The position numbers and the translations under genes were made by a program. Shown here one piece after another: positions 36,712 to 45,476 of a DNA stretch of 64,000 bases. Positions within the stretch are counted from its first letter, which is position 1; each line of letters begins with the position of its first letter. Location: NCBI RefSeq assembly GCF_013347965.1, contig NZ_CP048810.1:2666001-2730000 (forward strand), given 5' to 3'. The notes under the pieces are model-generated. The model saw only the letters and a list, made by a program, of their open reading frames with translations, was not told the origin of the DNA and made no database searches. This stretch comes from Pseudomonas bijieensis (GTDB lineage: Bacteria; Pseudomonadota; Gammaproteobacteria; Pseudomonadales; Pseudomonadaceae).

Positions 36712-37146
36712 TCAGGGTTGCAGGTCGAACAGCGCCGTACCGGCCATCGGATCGAACGGCGCGGACCAATGCTCATGGACGATCCGCCATTGCCCGGCTG
36801 CACGCTGGTAGCAGGCCGTCACACGCATCCAGCAGGCCTGTTCTTCGCCTTTGTCGTTGGTGCCGCCGCAATAGGCCAGCCAGTGGGCGAAGGCGATGTT
36901 CTCAGCCGGGGTGATCTTGACCTGGTGGAAATCGAACTTGTGCGGGCCGGGGCACATTTCCATGCAGGCTTGCCAATGGGCCCGGTAAGCGGCCTTACCC
37001 TTGAATTGCAAGGCCTGGATGGCGTCGAACGAGACAATGTTCTCGTCGTAGAGCGCCATGACCTTGTCAACGTCCTTGGCCATGACGGCTTGGCGATAGG
37101 TGTCGATCAGGGCCTGGATCTGGGTTTCAGTGGCTTGGGTATTCAT
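36712..37146 (-). CDS. SnoaL/DUF4440-like NTF2-fold protein
   Basis: A 144-residue protein with an NTF2-like cone fold: ALIDTYRQAVMAKDVDKVMALYDENIVSFD, then FKGKAAYRAHWQACM and ACYQRAAGQWRIVHEHWSAPFD. Relatives are ketosteroid-isomerase-like enzymes and binding proteins. It is the first gene of the sigma factor operon. The ATG at 37146 has GGAG upstream and lies 38 nt from the predicted ECF42 promoter. The ligand is unknown. Confidence 0.85.
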   Translation of the reverse strand: MNTQATETQIQALIDTYRQAVMAKDVDKVMALYDENIVSFDAIQALQFKGKAAYRAHWQACMEMCPGPHKFDFHQVKITPAENIAFAHWLAYCGGTNDKGEEQACWMRVTACYQRAAGQWRIVHEHWSAPFDPMAGTALFDLQP

Positions 37147-37183
37147 GGTGATTCTCCGCAGGTTTTTATTGAAGACACCCTTT

Positions 37184-37210
37184 GTCGTTTGGAGAAACAG
37201 CGAATCGACA
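37184..37210 (-). promoter_or_regulatory. Predicted ECF42-dependent promoter of the sigma operon
   Basis: On the minus strand TGTCGA (37205-37210) and CGAC (37184-37187) are separated by 17 nt. This fits the ECF42 promoter signature I recall from Streptomyces work (TGTCGA in -35, CGA or CGT with C in -10). It suggests autoregulation. Confidence 0.65.
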
Positions 37211-37287
37211 ACCCAACAAAAATAATTCAAGGAAAAAAATTCGCTAGAATCCAAATCCAATTCTGCCGGCAGACAACGGACGTTTTT

Positions 37288-37773
37288 GTGACCGTTCAGC
37301 TCGTACCCTACGAAGACCTGACCCCGCTTCAACGCGAACAGGTCAGCGCCATCGAAATCCACCCCGAACAGATCAAGTTCGCCGGCGATATCCACGGTGC
37401 CCTGCACACGCTGCTGTCCAAGCCCGGCCCCGGGGTCAGGGGCTTTGCACTATTGGCTGAGCAGGTGCCAGTGGCCTTCCTGCTGCTCAAGCGCCCGCCG
37501 GTACTGCCCGCCTGGGCCAATGAACACAGCGCCACCCTGCATGCCCTGCAAGTCGACTATCGGGCCCAGGGCAAAGGTTATGGCAAGGCCTGCCTGCAGG
37601 CGCTACCCGCCGTGGCGCGAGCCGCCTGGCCGGAAATCCGCGGGCTGGAACTCTCGGTGGACGCCGACAACGACTCGGCCATCGGCCTGTACACCCGGCT
37701 GGGCTGGGTCGACAGTGGCGAGGCCTACAGAGGCCGCATCGGTTATGAGCGGCGGATGGGGTTGGTGTTTTGA
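37288..37773 (+). CDS. GNAT-family N-acetyltransferase
   Basis: A 161-residue acetyltransferase. The acetyl-CoA binding loop is in LQVDYRAQGKGYGKACLQAL (motif A, Q/RxxGxG/A) and motif B in ELSVDADNDSAIGLYTRLGW. The best start is the GTG at 37288 after ACGGA, giving a normal GNAT length; the same frame runs further upstream only as a shadow of the SnoaL-like gene. The substrate is unknown. It is divergent from the sigma factor operon. Confidence 0.82.
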   Translation: MTVQLVPYEDLTPLQREQVSAIEIHPEQIKFAGDIHGALHTLLSKPGPGVRGFALLAEQVPVAFLLLKRPPVLPAWANEHSATLHALQVDYRAQGKGYGKACLQALPAVARAAWPEIRGLELSVDADNDSAIGLYTRLGWVDSGEAYRGRIGYERRMGLVF

Positions 37774-37790
37774 CCAAGGCATGGCTCTTC

Positions 37791-37875
37791 TGTGGCAGCG
37801 AGCGCGATAGCGGTGGCACATCCAACCTCAATGCAAGCTGGCCCACCCCAATCGCGAGCAGGCTCGCTCCCACAG
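37791..37875. repeat. REP pair with truncated left unit
   Basis: The left unit reads TGTGGCAGCGAGCGCGAT, missing the CCTGCTCG-type inner arm; the right inverted unit is intact. It shows loss of one hairpin arm by deletion. Confidence 0.75.
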
Positions 37876-37902
37876 GTTTCCCATTGCGCAAAAAGGGTGA
37901 TA

Positions 37903-38391
37903 TCAGCTCGGCTTGAGCGGGATCCAGATCTCCAGGGTGCCTTGGCCGGTCCTGGGGTTGAAGTCTTCGCTGTAGCGTTCGAATTCCGGTGTGCAGGCCC
38001 CTTCGTGGCCGGACTGCGGTAACCACTCGCTCCAGATGTACTGGAAAGTTTGCGGCAGTGTCTTCAACGGGCCCCGATGTTCGAACACGGCGTAGCGCCC
38101 GGGCGGGATTTCGATCCAATGGTATTGTTCCGGCAGATCGTCGAGCCGGCTGATTTCCACGCCGGCAATGTATTCGAACCCGCCCTCCTCGTCCGGGTTG
38201 CAACACACACCGTAGGTCACTTCATCTTTCTGCCCTGGCACCTTGCCGAGCCAGGGCAGGAACTTTTCCCAAAGCAAAGGGATATCTTGGGCAGTGTCCT
38301 GGGTAAAACGAGCACCGAAGCCGGCGATGAGCTGAAAACGTCCCTGTTCAAAGCGTGGTTCGGCTGTGTAATCGCGTTTATGCTTTTCCAT
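37903..38391 (-). CDS. GyrI-like / AraC effector-binding domain protein
   Basis: A 162-residue stand-alone small-molecule binding domain of the GyrI/BmrR-like family. Family features are EPRFEQGRFQLIAGFGARFT at the start, YGVCCNPDEEGGFEYIAGVEI in the middle and the aromatic closing part IPPGRYAVFEHRGPL with FERYSEDFNP and LEIWIPLK. There is no DNA-binding domain. Such proteins bind or hydrolyse toxic organic compounds, or act in transcription control. The start is the ATG at 38391; the longer frame has no ribosome site. Confidence 0.85.
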   Translation of the reverse strand: MEKHKRDYTAEPRFEQGRFQLIAGFGARFTQDTAQDIPLLWEKFLPWLGKVPGQKDEVTYGVCCNPDEEGGFEYIAGVEISRLDDLPEQYHWIEIPPGRYAVFEHRGPLKTLPQTFQYIWSEWLPQSGHEGACTPEFERYSEDFNPRTGQGTLEIWIPLKPS

Positions 38392-38471
38392 GCGGCAACA
38401 CTCCAGCAAAACTTGAAGTCGGGCTTGGCAGTATAGAAGCCAAACGGTGATTGCCAGGGCCGTTTCGCTTA

Positions 38472-39137
38472 TCAGATGCCAGGCAAGGCGCCGGCGACGG
38501 TTTTTCCTACAAACTCGTTGTAGCCAGAAACAATCACATACACCGCAAAATAACAGAAGATCGCAGCGGATGCCCAATAGGAGTAACGCAACAGTTTATC
38601 CCCCAACAGTCTGCCGCCCTGGGTCGCTGCCAGGCACAGAGCCGCACACCACAGCAGCCCGGCGCAGAGAAAACCGCTGAGAAACAGCGCCGAACTGAGC
38701 AAGGTCCCGCCACCCGAACGAGCGATCAACGTACCACCCACCGCCGCGAACCAGAGAATGGCACTGGGCGATGACATGGCCAGGAAAATCCCGCGAAAAA
38801 ACTCCTGGCGCGAGGAGTTGCCCTGCACCTCGCCAGCCTCGGCCAGCACTGCGCTGTGATAGATCGCCGAATGGATCATCTTCGCCGCGAAATACAGCAA
38901 CAGCACCGAGCCACCGAGCCACAACACCCAACGCACCGCTTCGTATTGCAGCAGCACGGTCATGCCGGCCAGGGCCAGGACCGCATAGACCAGGTCGCCC
39001 ACGCAGGTGCCCAGGCCCAGGGCGAAACCCTGGAAATAGCCGCGCTGCATCGCCAGGGTGATCATCGCGATATTGGCCACGCCAATGTCCAGGCACAGGG
39101 AGAGACTCAGCAGGAAACCGCTGGAAAATTCCATCAT
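38472..39137 (-). CDS. LysE-family translocator
   Basis: A 221-residue membrane exporter of the LysE/RhtB superfamily. It starts MMEFSSGFLLSLSLCLDIGV and has about six helices, with the family-typical MSSPSAILWFAAVGGTL segment. It differs clearly from the ArgO-like protein at 29054 and is closer to a separate LysE subgroup. The substrate is unknown. It is divergent from alaC. Confidence 0.83.
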   Translation of the reverse strand: MMEFSSGFLLSLSLCLDIGVANIAMITLAMQRGYFQGFALGLGTCVGDLVYAVLALAGMTVLLQYEAVRWVLWLGGSVLLLYFAAKMIHSAIYHSAVLAEAGEVQGNSSRQEFFRGIFLAMSSPSAILWFAAVGGTLIARSGGGTLLSSALFLSGFLCAGLLWCAALCLAATQGGRLLGDKLLRYSYWASAAIFCYFAVYVIVSGYNEFVGKTVAGALPGI

Positions 39138-39340
39138 TCATTCCGTTCGATCGAGGGCGGCGCATTCAACTGCCCGCAGCCGTCATTGATGGCCGCGCGC
39201 GAGGTCGACAGTGTCGTCGAAAATAGTTGCGCGCCGCTACTGGACAATTGGCCATCAGCGCCATTATCTTCCGCCACAGGCCACCGCAGTGGCCAACGTC
39301 GCTCGGACGGTTCCGGGCGCTCACGTATCTCGAGGCAACA

Positions 39341-40558
39341 ATGGCCGAACAAGGTTCGCCGCGCCGCTTTGCGCGCATCGATCGACTCCCCCCCTATGTA
39401 TTCAATATCACTGCCGAGCTGAAGATGGCTGCGCGTCGGCGCGGCGAAGACATCATCGACTTGAGCATGGGTAACCCCGACGGCGCCACGCCCCCGCACA
39501 TCGTGGAAAAGCTGGTCACCGTCGCCCAGCGTGAAGATACCCACGGTTATTCCACCTCCAAAGGCATCCCGCGCCTGCGCCGCGCCATTTCGCGCTGGTA
39601 CAAGGACCGCTATGAGGTGGACATCGACCCGGAAACCGAAGCCATTGTCACCATCGGCTCCAAGGAGGGCCTGGCCCACCTGATGCTGGCGACCCTGGAC
39701 CAGGGCGACACGGTACTGGTACCCAACCCCAGCTATCCGATCCACATCTACGGTGCAGTGATCGCCGGCGCCCAGGTGCGTTCAGTGCCGCTGGTGCCGG
39801 GCGTGGATTTCTTCGACGAACTGGAACGGGCCATTCGCGGCTCGATTCCCAAGCCGAAAATGATGATCCTGGGTTTTCCGTCCAACCCGACCGCGCAGTG
39901 CGTGGAGCTGGACTTTTTCGAACGGGTCATCGCCCTGGCCAAGCAATACGACGTGCTGGTGATCCACGACTTGGCCTACGCCGACATCGTCTATGACGGC
40001 TGGAAAGCTCCGTCGATCATGCAGGTGCCTGGCGCGAAAGATATCGCGGTGGAATTCTTCACCCTGTCCAAGAGCTACAACATGGCCGGCTGGCGCATCG
40101 GTTTCATGGTGGGCAACCCGGAACTGGTCAGCGCCCTGGCGCGGATCAAGAGCTACCACGACTACGGCACCTTCACGCCGCTGCAAGTGGCCGCCATCGC
40201 CGCCCTTGAAAGCGACCAGCAATGTGTGCGCGACATCGCCGAGCAATACCGCCAGCGCCGCAATGTGCTGGTCAAGGGCCTGCATGAACTGGGCTGGATG
40301 GTGGAAAACCCCAAGGCGTCGATGTATGTCTGGGCCAAGATCCCCGAGGCTTATGCACATCTGGGTTCACTGGAGTTCGCCAAGAAGCTGTTGGCCGAAG
40401 CCAAGGTCTGCGTCTCGCCGGGGGTGGGGTTCGGGGAATATGGGGATGATCACGTGCGCTTTGCGCTGATCGAAAACCAGGACCGGATTCGCCAGGCTGT
40501 CCGTGGCATCCGTGGGATGTTCCGGGCGGATGGCTTGATAAACAAACCTGGCGCCTGA
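39341..40558 (+). CDS. alaC: Glutamate-pyruvate aminotransferase AlaC-like
   Basis: A PLP-dependent class I aminotransferase of 405 residues that makes alanine from pyruvate and glutamate. The start [20 protein letters not shown] with [20 protein letters not shown] matches AlaC/YfdZ. PLP contacts are visible: YGxxxG-like [10 protein letters not shown], the Asn/Asp/Tyr set ([21 protein letters not shown]) and the Schiff-base Lys in [18 protein letters not shown] 39341 is preceded by GAGG. It stands alone. Confidence 0.9.
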   Translation: MAEQGSPRRFARIDRLPPYVFNITAELKMAARRRGEDIIDLSMGNPDGATPPHIVEKLVTVAQREDTHGYSTSKGIPRLRRAISRWYKDRYEVDIDPETEAIVTIGSKEGLAHLMLATLDQGDTVLVPNPSYPIHIYGAVIAGAQVRSVPLVPGVDFFDELERAIRGSIPKPKMMILGFPSNPTAQCVELDFFERVIALAKQYDVLVIHDLAYADIVYDGWKAPSIMQVPGAKDIAVEFFTLSKSYNMAGWRIGFMVGNPELVSALARIKSYHDYGTFTPLQVAAIAALESDQQCVRDIAEQYRQRRNVLVKGLHELGWMVENPKASMYVWAKIPEAYAHLGSLEFAKKLLAEAKVCVSPGVGFGEYGDDHVRFALIENQDRIRQAVRGIRGMFRADGLINKPGA

Positions 40559-40587
40559 AACAAAACCAGGCTGATCAGCAGAAACAA

Positions 40588-40678
40588 TGTGGGAGCGAGC
40601 TTGCTCGCGATGGCAGACAGACAGTCAATACTTGTGTCGACTGTCACACCGCTATCGCGAGCAGGCTCGCTCCCACAG
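40588..40678. repeat. REP pair (BIME-like)
   Basis: TGTGGGAGCGAGCTTGCTCGCGAT and the inverted CGCGAGCAGGCTCGCTCCCA between the convergent alaC and gntP genes. Confidence 0.87.
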
Positions 40679-40698
40679 TTGTTATGCGCTGCTGTTAG

Positions 40699-42051
40699 TT
40701 AGACCACCAGCGACAGCAACAGGATAAAGATCAAGCCCACCACGGACAGGATGGTTTCCATCGCGGTCCAGGTCTTGAAGGTTTCGGCCACGGTCATGTT
40801 GAAGTACTGCTTGACCAGCCAGAAGCCCGCATCGTTGACGTGAGACAGGATCAACGAACCGGCACCGGTCGCCAGGACCAGCAGCTCACGGTTCACGCCT
40901 GGAATCATCCCCACCACCGGCACCACGATCCCGGCACCGGTAATGGTCGCCACCGTCGCCGAGCCCGTCGCAATACGAATCACCGCTGCCACCAGCCAAG
41001 CCAGCAGGATCGGGGAAATCTGCGCACTCACCGCCATGTGACCGATCACATCGCCCACGCCGCTGGTGACCAGCATCTGCTTGAAGCCACCACCGGCACC
41101 AATGATCAGGATGATCGCAGCGGTCGGCGCAAGGCTGGCGTCCAGCCATTTGAGCATCTGGCTGGAACCGATGCCTTGTTTGTAGCCGAAGGTGTACAGC
41201 GACAACAACAGCGCCAGCAGCAAGGCCGAGATCGGGTGGCCGATCATGTCCATCCAGGCGCGGAAGAGGTTGCCGTCCGGCAGCGCCACGTCAGCGAAAG
41301 TCTTGAGCAGCATCAGGAATACCGGCGACAGCACGGTGATCAGGGTGATGCTGAAGCTTGGCAGCTCGGCGGAGTTCGTCTCGCGAGCCAGTTGGTCCAC
41401 CAGTTCCTGATTCGGGTGACCGGGGATGTGCTTGGCAATGAACGTACCGAAGATCGGCCCGGCAATGATGGCGGTTGGCAGCGCGACGATCAGGCCATAG
41501 AGAATGGTCTTGCCGATGTCGGCGCCAAACACGCCAATCGCCAGCAGCGGCCCCGGGTGCGGTGGCACCAGGCCGTGGACCGCGGAAAGACCGGCCAGCA
41601 GCGGGATACCGATCTTGATGATGGACACGCCGGTGCGGCGCGCGACGATGAACACCAGCGGGATCAGCAACACGAAGCCGATTTCGAAGAACAGTGGGAT
41701 GCCCACCAGAAACGCGGCGAACATCATGGCCCACTGCACCTTGTCCTTGCCGAAGGCGCGGATCAGGGTCTGGGCGATCTGATCGGCCCCGCCCGACTCG
41801 GCCATCATTTTGCCGAGCATCGTGCCCAGCGCCAGGATGATGCCGACAAAGCCCAGCACGCCACCGAAGCCGTCCTGGAACGCCTTGATGATGGTGCCGG
41901 TCGGCATGCCCGACGTCAGGCCGAGGAACGCGGCAGCGATGGTCAGGGCAATGAACGGGTGGAACTTGAACTTGGTGATGAGGATGATGAGTCCGATCAC
42001 CGTGACCACTGCATCGAGCAGCAGGAACGTCTCGTGGGACATGCCGAACAT
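40699..42051 (-). CDS. gntP: Gluconate:H+ symporter (GntP family)
   Basis: A 450-residue, about 12-helix gluconate permease. Family motifs are FGGVLGFVGIILALGTMLGKMM, HGLVPPHPGPLLAIGVFGAD and the C-terminal GSATVATITGAGIVVPV with LSHVNDAGFWLVKQYF. It follows gntK on the minus strand, with a GntR box in the 91-nt gap. Gluconate made periplasmically from glucose would enter here. The name gntT (high-affinity) or gntU cannot be separated by reading; gntP is the Pseudomonas usage. Confidence 0.92.
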   Translation of the reverse strand: MFGMSHETFLLLDAVVTVIGLIILITKFKFHPFIALTIAAAFLGLTSGMPTGTIIKAFQDGFGGVLGFVGIILALGTMLGKMMAESGGADQIAQTLIRAFGKDKVQWAMMFAAFLVGIPLFFEIGFVLLIPLVFIVARRTGVSIIKIGIPLLAGLSAVHGLVPPHPGPLLAIGVFGADIGKTILYGLIVALPTAIIAGPIFGTFIAKHIPGHPNQELVDQLARETNSAELPSFSITLITVLSPVFLMLLKTFADVALPDGNLFRAWMDMIGHPISALLLALLLSLYTFGYKQGIGSSQMLKWLDASLAPTAAIILIIGAGGGFKQMLVTSGVGDVIGHMAVSAQISPILLAWLVAAVIRIATGSATVATITGAGIVVPVVGMIPGVNRELLVLATGAGSLILSHVNDAGFWLVKQYFNMTVAETFKTWTAMETILSVVGLIFILLLSLVV

Positions 42052-42110
42052 GGGAGGTGTCTCCTGATTTGTTGTTGTTATTGAAGCAGTTATTGGTTAG
42101 CCGTCGGGGT

Positions 42111-42121
42111 AGCGCTATCTT
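42111..42121 (-). promoter_or_regulatory. GntR box upstream of gntP
   Basis: On the minus strand AAGATAGCGCT fits the AAG-N-TAGCGCT core described for P. aeruginosa GntR (consensus from memory). It lies 60 nt before the gntP start. Confidence 0.65.
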
Positions 42122-42142
42122 TCTGACGCAAACTTTTGAAAC

Positions 42143-42676
42143 TCAGCTGGCAAGCTTCAAACCATGGTCCAACCACCAGACGTAAGCCTGATGCGCCAGT
42201 TCATCCACACTGTGGCTGGACGCATCCAGAGCCAGGGTCAGGGGCTCGCCGACAGGGGATTGAAGGGTGGCAAACTGGCTGTCGATCAGGGTCGACGGCA
42301 TGAAATGGCCGGGACGATGGGAAACGCGATCGGCGGCCACTTCGGGGGTCAATTCAAGGAATACGAAGCCCAGGCCTGGCAAGGCGCTGCGCAGACGCTC
42401 GCGATAACTGTGCTTGAGGGCCGAGCAGGTCAGCACCGGGCGCTCGCCCAAGGCATCGACACGGCGCAACTCGTCGCAGAGGCTGTCGAGCCAGCCGGCA
42501 CGGTCGTCGTCGTTCAAGGGGATACCGGCGCTCATCTTCTGGATGTTGGCCGCGGGGTGGAACGTGTCGCCTTCGATGGCGGTGGCGCCGCTCAACTGGC
42601 ACAGGGCCTGGCTGACGCAGGTTTTGCCGCAACCGGCAACGCCCATGATGACCAGGGCGGAGATGGGATTATTCAT
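42143..42676 (-). CDS. gntK: Gluconokinase
   Basis: GntK phosphorylates gluconate to 6-phosphogluconate, the entry to the Entner-Doudoroff pathway. It has 177 residues, the usual length. The P-loop GVAGCGKTCVSQAL is at about residues 12-25. The substrate region GDTFHPAANIQKMSAGIPLNDDDR and the ACSALKHSYRERLR-like TCSALKHSYRERLRSAL are intact. It lies 91 nt before gntP and is divergent from gntR with a shared control region. Confidence 0.94.
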   Translation of the reverse strand: MNNPISALVIMGVAGCGKTCVSQALCQLSGATAIEGDTFHPAANIQKMSAGIPLNDDDRAGWLDSLCDELRRVDALGERPVLTCSALKHSYRERLRSALPGLGFVFLELTPEVAADRVSHRPGHFMPSTLIDSQFATLQSPVGEPLTLALDASSHSVDELAHQAYVWWLDHGLKLAS

Positions 42677-42697
42677 GTAACACCTCAGCGCGCAGAC

Positions 42698-42708
42698 AGC
42701 GCTACCTT
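42698..42708 (-). promoter_or_regulatory. GntR box upstream of gntK
   Basis: On the minus strand AAGGTAGCGCT, 22 nt before the gntK start. The core AGCGCT is palindromic. Confidence 0.65.
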
Positions 42709-42847
42709 TGCCAGTTATGACACCGCAGCAAAAGCAGAAGTTGCCGACGCCTTCTTGTCATTTTTGTGGTTGCAGCATGTTCGTTCACGACGCCAACGGA
42801 CGGGGCTCAGGCAAACCCCACTCACGCATTTGCAGACGCGTCGAGAC

Positions 42848-42858
42848 AGCGCTACCTT
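42848..42858 (-). promoter_or_regulatory. GntR box upstream of gntR
   Basis: AAGGTAGCGCT again on the minus strand, 33 nt before the gntR start, indicating autoregulation. The flanks (GACAGCGCTACCTT) are the same as at 42696-42708. Confidence 0.65.
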
Positions 42859-42891
42859 AGTGCCTTGATTTTTGTTTGGCAAGCCGCCCTG

Positions 42892-43923
42892 ATGACCGCC
42901 CCTAAAAACGATAAGAATACTCGCACCACTGGTCGCCCTACGCTCAACGAAGTCGCACGCCTGGCCGGTGTCAGCCCGATCACCGCCTCCCGTGCCCTGC
43001 GTGGCGTCAGCACCGTCGCCACTGAGCTGGTGGAAAAAGTCCGCCAGGCCGCCGTGGAGCTCAACTACGTCGTCAACCCCGCCGCCCGAGCCCTGGCTTC
43101 GGCCCAGAGCCATTCGGTGGTGGTGCTGGTGCCGTCGTTGTCCAACCTGTTGTTCATCGACACCCTGGAAGCCATTCATCGGGTGCTGCGACCCAAGGGC
43201 TTCGAAGTGGTGATCGGCAATTACCACTATTCCCGGGACGAAGAAGAAGACCTGCTGCGCAACTACATGGCCTATCAGCCGCGTGGTTTGCTGTTGACCG
43301 GTTTCGACCGCACCGAAAGCGCCCGACGCATGATCGAGGCCAGCAATATCCCGTGCGTGTACATGATGGAGCTGGATCCTGGCGCGGGGCTCAACTGCGT
43401 CGGTTTTTCCCAGCTCAAGGCCGGCGAAACGGCGGCCGAGCACTTGATTTCCAAAGGGCGCAAGCGCCTGGCCTACATCGGCGCGCAACTGGATCAGCGC
43501 ACCCTGCTGCGCGGCGAAGGCTTTCGTCGCGCCCTGCAGAGCGCCGGGTTGTATGACCCGGACCTGGAAGTGCTGACGCCGCGCCCGTCCTCGGTGGGCC
43601 TGGGCGGCGAGCTGTTCCTGCAACTGCTGGCCAGTCATCCGGACGTCGATGCGATCTTCTTCGGCAACGACGACCTGGCCCACGGCGCCTTGTTCGAGGC
43701 ACTTCGCTGCGGCATCAAGATTCCCGAGCAGGTCTCGGTCCTGGGTTTCAACGACCTGCCCGCCTCGGCCCACATGGTGCCGCGCCTGAGCAGCATCAGC
43801 ACCCCACGGGAAGCCATCGGCCGCCGCGCCGCCGAACAAATGCTGACGTTGATGGCTGGCAACCGCATCACGCAGCCGGTGGTGGACATGGGCTTTGAGC
43901 TCAAGGTCCGCGAAAGCACCTGA
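42892..43923 (+). CDS. gntR: LacI-family gluconate regulator GntR
   Basis: A 343-residue LacI-type repressor. The N-terminal helix-turn-helix and hinge (PTLNEVARLAGVSPITASRALRG, then LNYVVNPAARALAS) are complete. The periplasmic-binding-protein-like effector domain follows, with YEPRGLLLTGFD-like YQPRGLLLTGFD and AIFFGNDDLAHGALFEALR. It represses gluconate genes when gluconate or 6-phosphogluconate is absent. The ATG at 42892 gives MTAPKNDKNTRTTGRPTLNE; the frame upstream crosses the operator and is not used. Three GntR boxes flank gntR, gntK and gntP. Confidence 0.93.
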   Translation: MTAPKNDKNTRTTGRPTLNEVARLAGVSPITASRALRGVSTVATELVEKVRQAAVELNYVVNPAARALASAQSHSVVVLVPSLSNLLFIDTLEAIHRVLRPKGFEVVIGNYHYSRDEEEDLLRNYMAYQPRGLLLTGFDRTESARRMIEASNIPCVYMMELDPGAGLNCVGFSQLKAGETAAEHLISKGRKRLAYIGAQLDQRTLLRGEGFRRALQSAGLYDPDLEVLTPRPSSVGLGGELFLQLLASHPDVDAIFFGNDDLAHGALFEALRCGIKIPEQVSVLGFNDLPASAHMVPRLSSISTPREAIGRRAAEQMLTLMAGNRITQPVVDMGFELKVREST

Positions 43924-44079
43924 TACCCACAAACGCGGTCGATCCATGCCGTCCGCCGGCAAGGGTTGGCCGCCCCGCCCGCCGACCGCCTGCGCACAAC
44001 CCATGACACAGAGGCCTTGCGGCGACGGCACGGGAATTGCTCCTGCCCATCGCTCAGCCATTACCCACAGGTGTTCATC

Positions 44080-44634
44080 ATGTTGGTCAGTGCAAAACAG
44101 CAAGCGATGGTCTTGCCGCTCAAACGCCCGGGCGAAGACCCCACCGCCGAAGCCGCCAGCGGCCTGCAAAGCGCCGCGTTGCAGGCGTTGCGCGATAACG
44201 TCCAGGCCCAGGCGAGCCAGGGCAGTGCCCAGGTCCGGGACTCCTTCACCCGACAAGCCACGCAACAGGTCAACGCCGCCACCGCCATCAGCGACAAGGT
44301 GGACGAGGCCTTCGCCAAGACCCGCGTACAATTGCAGACCGTGGCTTCGCCAACGGCCGAAGAAACCAAGGCGCTTGGCGGCTCCGCGACAGCAGCATTC
44401 AAGGACTACATGAGCAAGACGCCCGAAGAGCGCCTGCGCGACAGCATCCTTGAAGAAATGGGCATTACCGAGGAAGAGTTCGAGGCAATGCCGCCCGAGA
44501 AGCAGATGGCGGTCAGCCAGGAAATTGCCCAGCGTATGCAGGACAAGTCGGCGATGGCGCAAGTGGAAAAGGCCCAGGAAAGCCGCACCGACGACAAAAC
44601 CTCGGCCACGGACATGTTTCTGGCTTCGCTTTGA
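44080..44634 (+). CDS. Conserved hypothetical helical protein
   Basis: A 184-residue soluble protein, mostly predicted helix. The N-terminus is MLVSAKQQAMVLPLKRPGED. A middle part rich in Ala and Gln (LQALRDNVQAQASQG) is followed by a conserved-looking acidic block EERLRDSILEEMGITEEEFEAMPPEKQ, then a charged tail. I used the ATG at 44080 after AGGTG; the frame is open further upstream without a ribosome site. No known domain was recognised. The acidic block resembles short ordered helices found in several Pseudomonas hypothetical proteins. Confidence 0.72.
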   Translation: MLVSAKQQAMVLPLKRPGEDPTAEAASGLQSAALQALRDNVQAQASQGSAQVRDSFTRQATQQVNAATAISDKVDEAFAKTRVQLQTVASPTAEETKALGGSATAAFKDYMSKTPEERLRDSILEEMGITEEEFEAMPPEKQMAVSQEIAQRMQDKSAMAQVEKAQESRTDDKTSATDMFLASL

Positions 44635-44657
44635 GCCTCGACGCATTGCATAGCGTT

Positions 44658-44683
44658 TGAGCTGGGGTTAGCGCCCCAGCTCA
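44658..44683. terminator. Hairpin between convergent genes, possible bidirectional terminator
   Basis: TGAGCTGGGG and CCCCAGCTCA form a perfect 10-bp stem with a 6-nt loop, 24 nt after the stop at 44634. There is no T tract on either side, so terminator function is uncertain. Confidence 0.5.
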
Positions 44684-44711
44684 TCCTGAGGTCAATCAAG
44701 ACGGTAGCGGT

Positions 44712-44822
44712 TCAATGACCGAACAGGTTCACCTTCTTGGTTTTTTTGTCGGCGCGTTTTTCATCGGCGGTCTTCGCCGGTTTTTTCTTTGCCGCTTTTT
44801 TTGAATCCATGCCTTTGGCCAT
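44712..44822 (-). CDS. Very small lysine-rich protein
   Basis: A 36-residue basic protein beginning MAKGMDSKKAAKKKPAKTAD and ending KVNLFGH; nearly half the residues are Lys, Arg or Ala. The ATG at 44822 has GGAG 8 nt upstream. The composition resembles histone H1-like tails and could bind DNA or RNA. It is convergent with the 184-residue gene and divergent from the GNAT gene. The function is unknown. Confidence 0.6.
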   Translation of the reverse strand: MAKGMDSKKAAKKKPAKTADEKRADKKTKKVNLFGH

Positions 44823-44924
44823 GATACGTACTCCAGTCATACGGGATGTGAAGTCAGGTATACACCTATCGCCGCACTCGCGTTCTTTTATAATCGCCCT
44901 CCCCTTATCGCCCTCGACCCTGCC

Positions 44925-45347
44925 ATGTCCGAAATCCACTACACACAGCTCCAAGAGCCGCTGTGGCCGCTGATGAACAAGTTTTACCGCACCCACCAAT
45001 CCTCGATGAAAGCGGTTCGGGAAGCGCAGCTATGGGTGGCGCGGCGGGATGAAATCGTCGCCGCACTGTGCTTGCGACCGGTGTCGGGCGGGCATTGGTT
45101 GACGGGGTTGTTGGTCGACCCGGCGTATCGCGAACAAGGGATTGCGGCGCGGTTGATCGCTGAAGCGGTGAAGGGTGTCGAAGGACCGGTGTGGCTGTTC
45201 TGCCACCCGGATTTGCGCGGCTTTTATGAGCGACGTGGTTTCAGCTTCGACCCTGAACTGCCCTATGCGATGGCTGAGCGTCTGAGCCGGTATGCGCGCA
45301 GCAAGCCGATGATTGCGATGGGGCTTGAGTCAAAAGTACTCTTCTGA
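44925..45347 (+). CDS. GNAT-family N-acetyltransferase
   Basis: A 140-residue acetyltransferase. The acetyl-CoA loop is in LLVDPAYREQGIAARLIAEAV (motif A), and motif B is LFCHPDLRGFYERRGF. The N-terminus MSEIHYTQLQEPLWPLMNKF is typical of small stand-alone GNATs. The substrate is unknown. Confidence 0.87.
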   Translation: MSEIHYTQLQEPLWPLMNKFYRTHQSSMKAVREAQLWVARRDEIVAALCLRPVSGGHWLTGLLVDPAYREQGIAARLIAEAVKGVEGPVWLFCHPDLRGFYERRGFSFDPELPYAMAERLSRYARSKPMIAMGLESKVLF

Positions 45348-45364
45348 AATTCAATACAATCCAT

Positions 45365-45455
45365 TGTGGGAGCGAGCCTGCTCGCGATTCCGGTTTAACA
45401 TCCAGCAGATGAGCTGACAGGTACACCGCTATCGCGAGCAGGCTCGCTCCCACAG
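45365..45455. repeat. REP pair (BIME-like)
   Basis: TGTGGGAGCGAGCCTGCTCGCGAT and the inverted copy between the convergent GNAT and def genes. Confidence 0.88.
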
Positions 45456-45476
45456 GGGATGTGTTTGGTGATTTCG

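Noticed and set aside
36565..37287. N-terminal extension of the GNAT gene at 37288
   Set aside because: The upstream part of the frame lies antisense to the YCII and SnoaL-like genes and has no acetyltransferase features.
42715..44646. 643-codon open frame on the minus strand over gntR and the 184-residue gene
   Set aside because: It covers two well-supported plus-strand genes, and its translation has the low-complexity look of an antisense frame.
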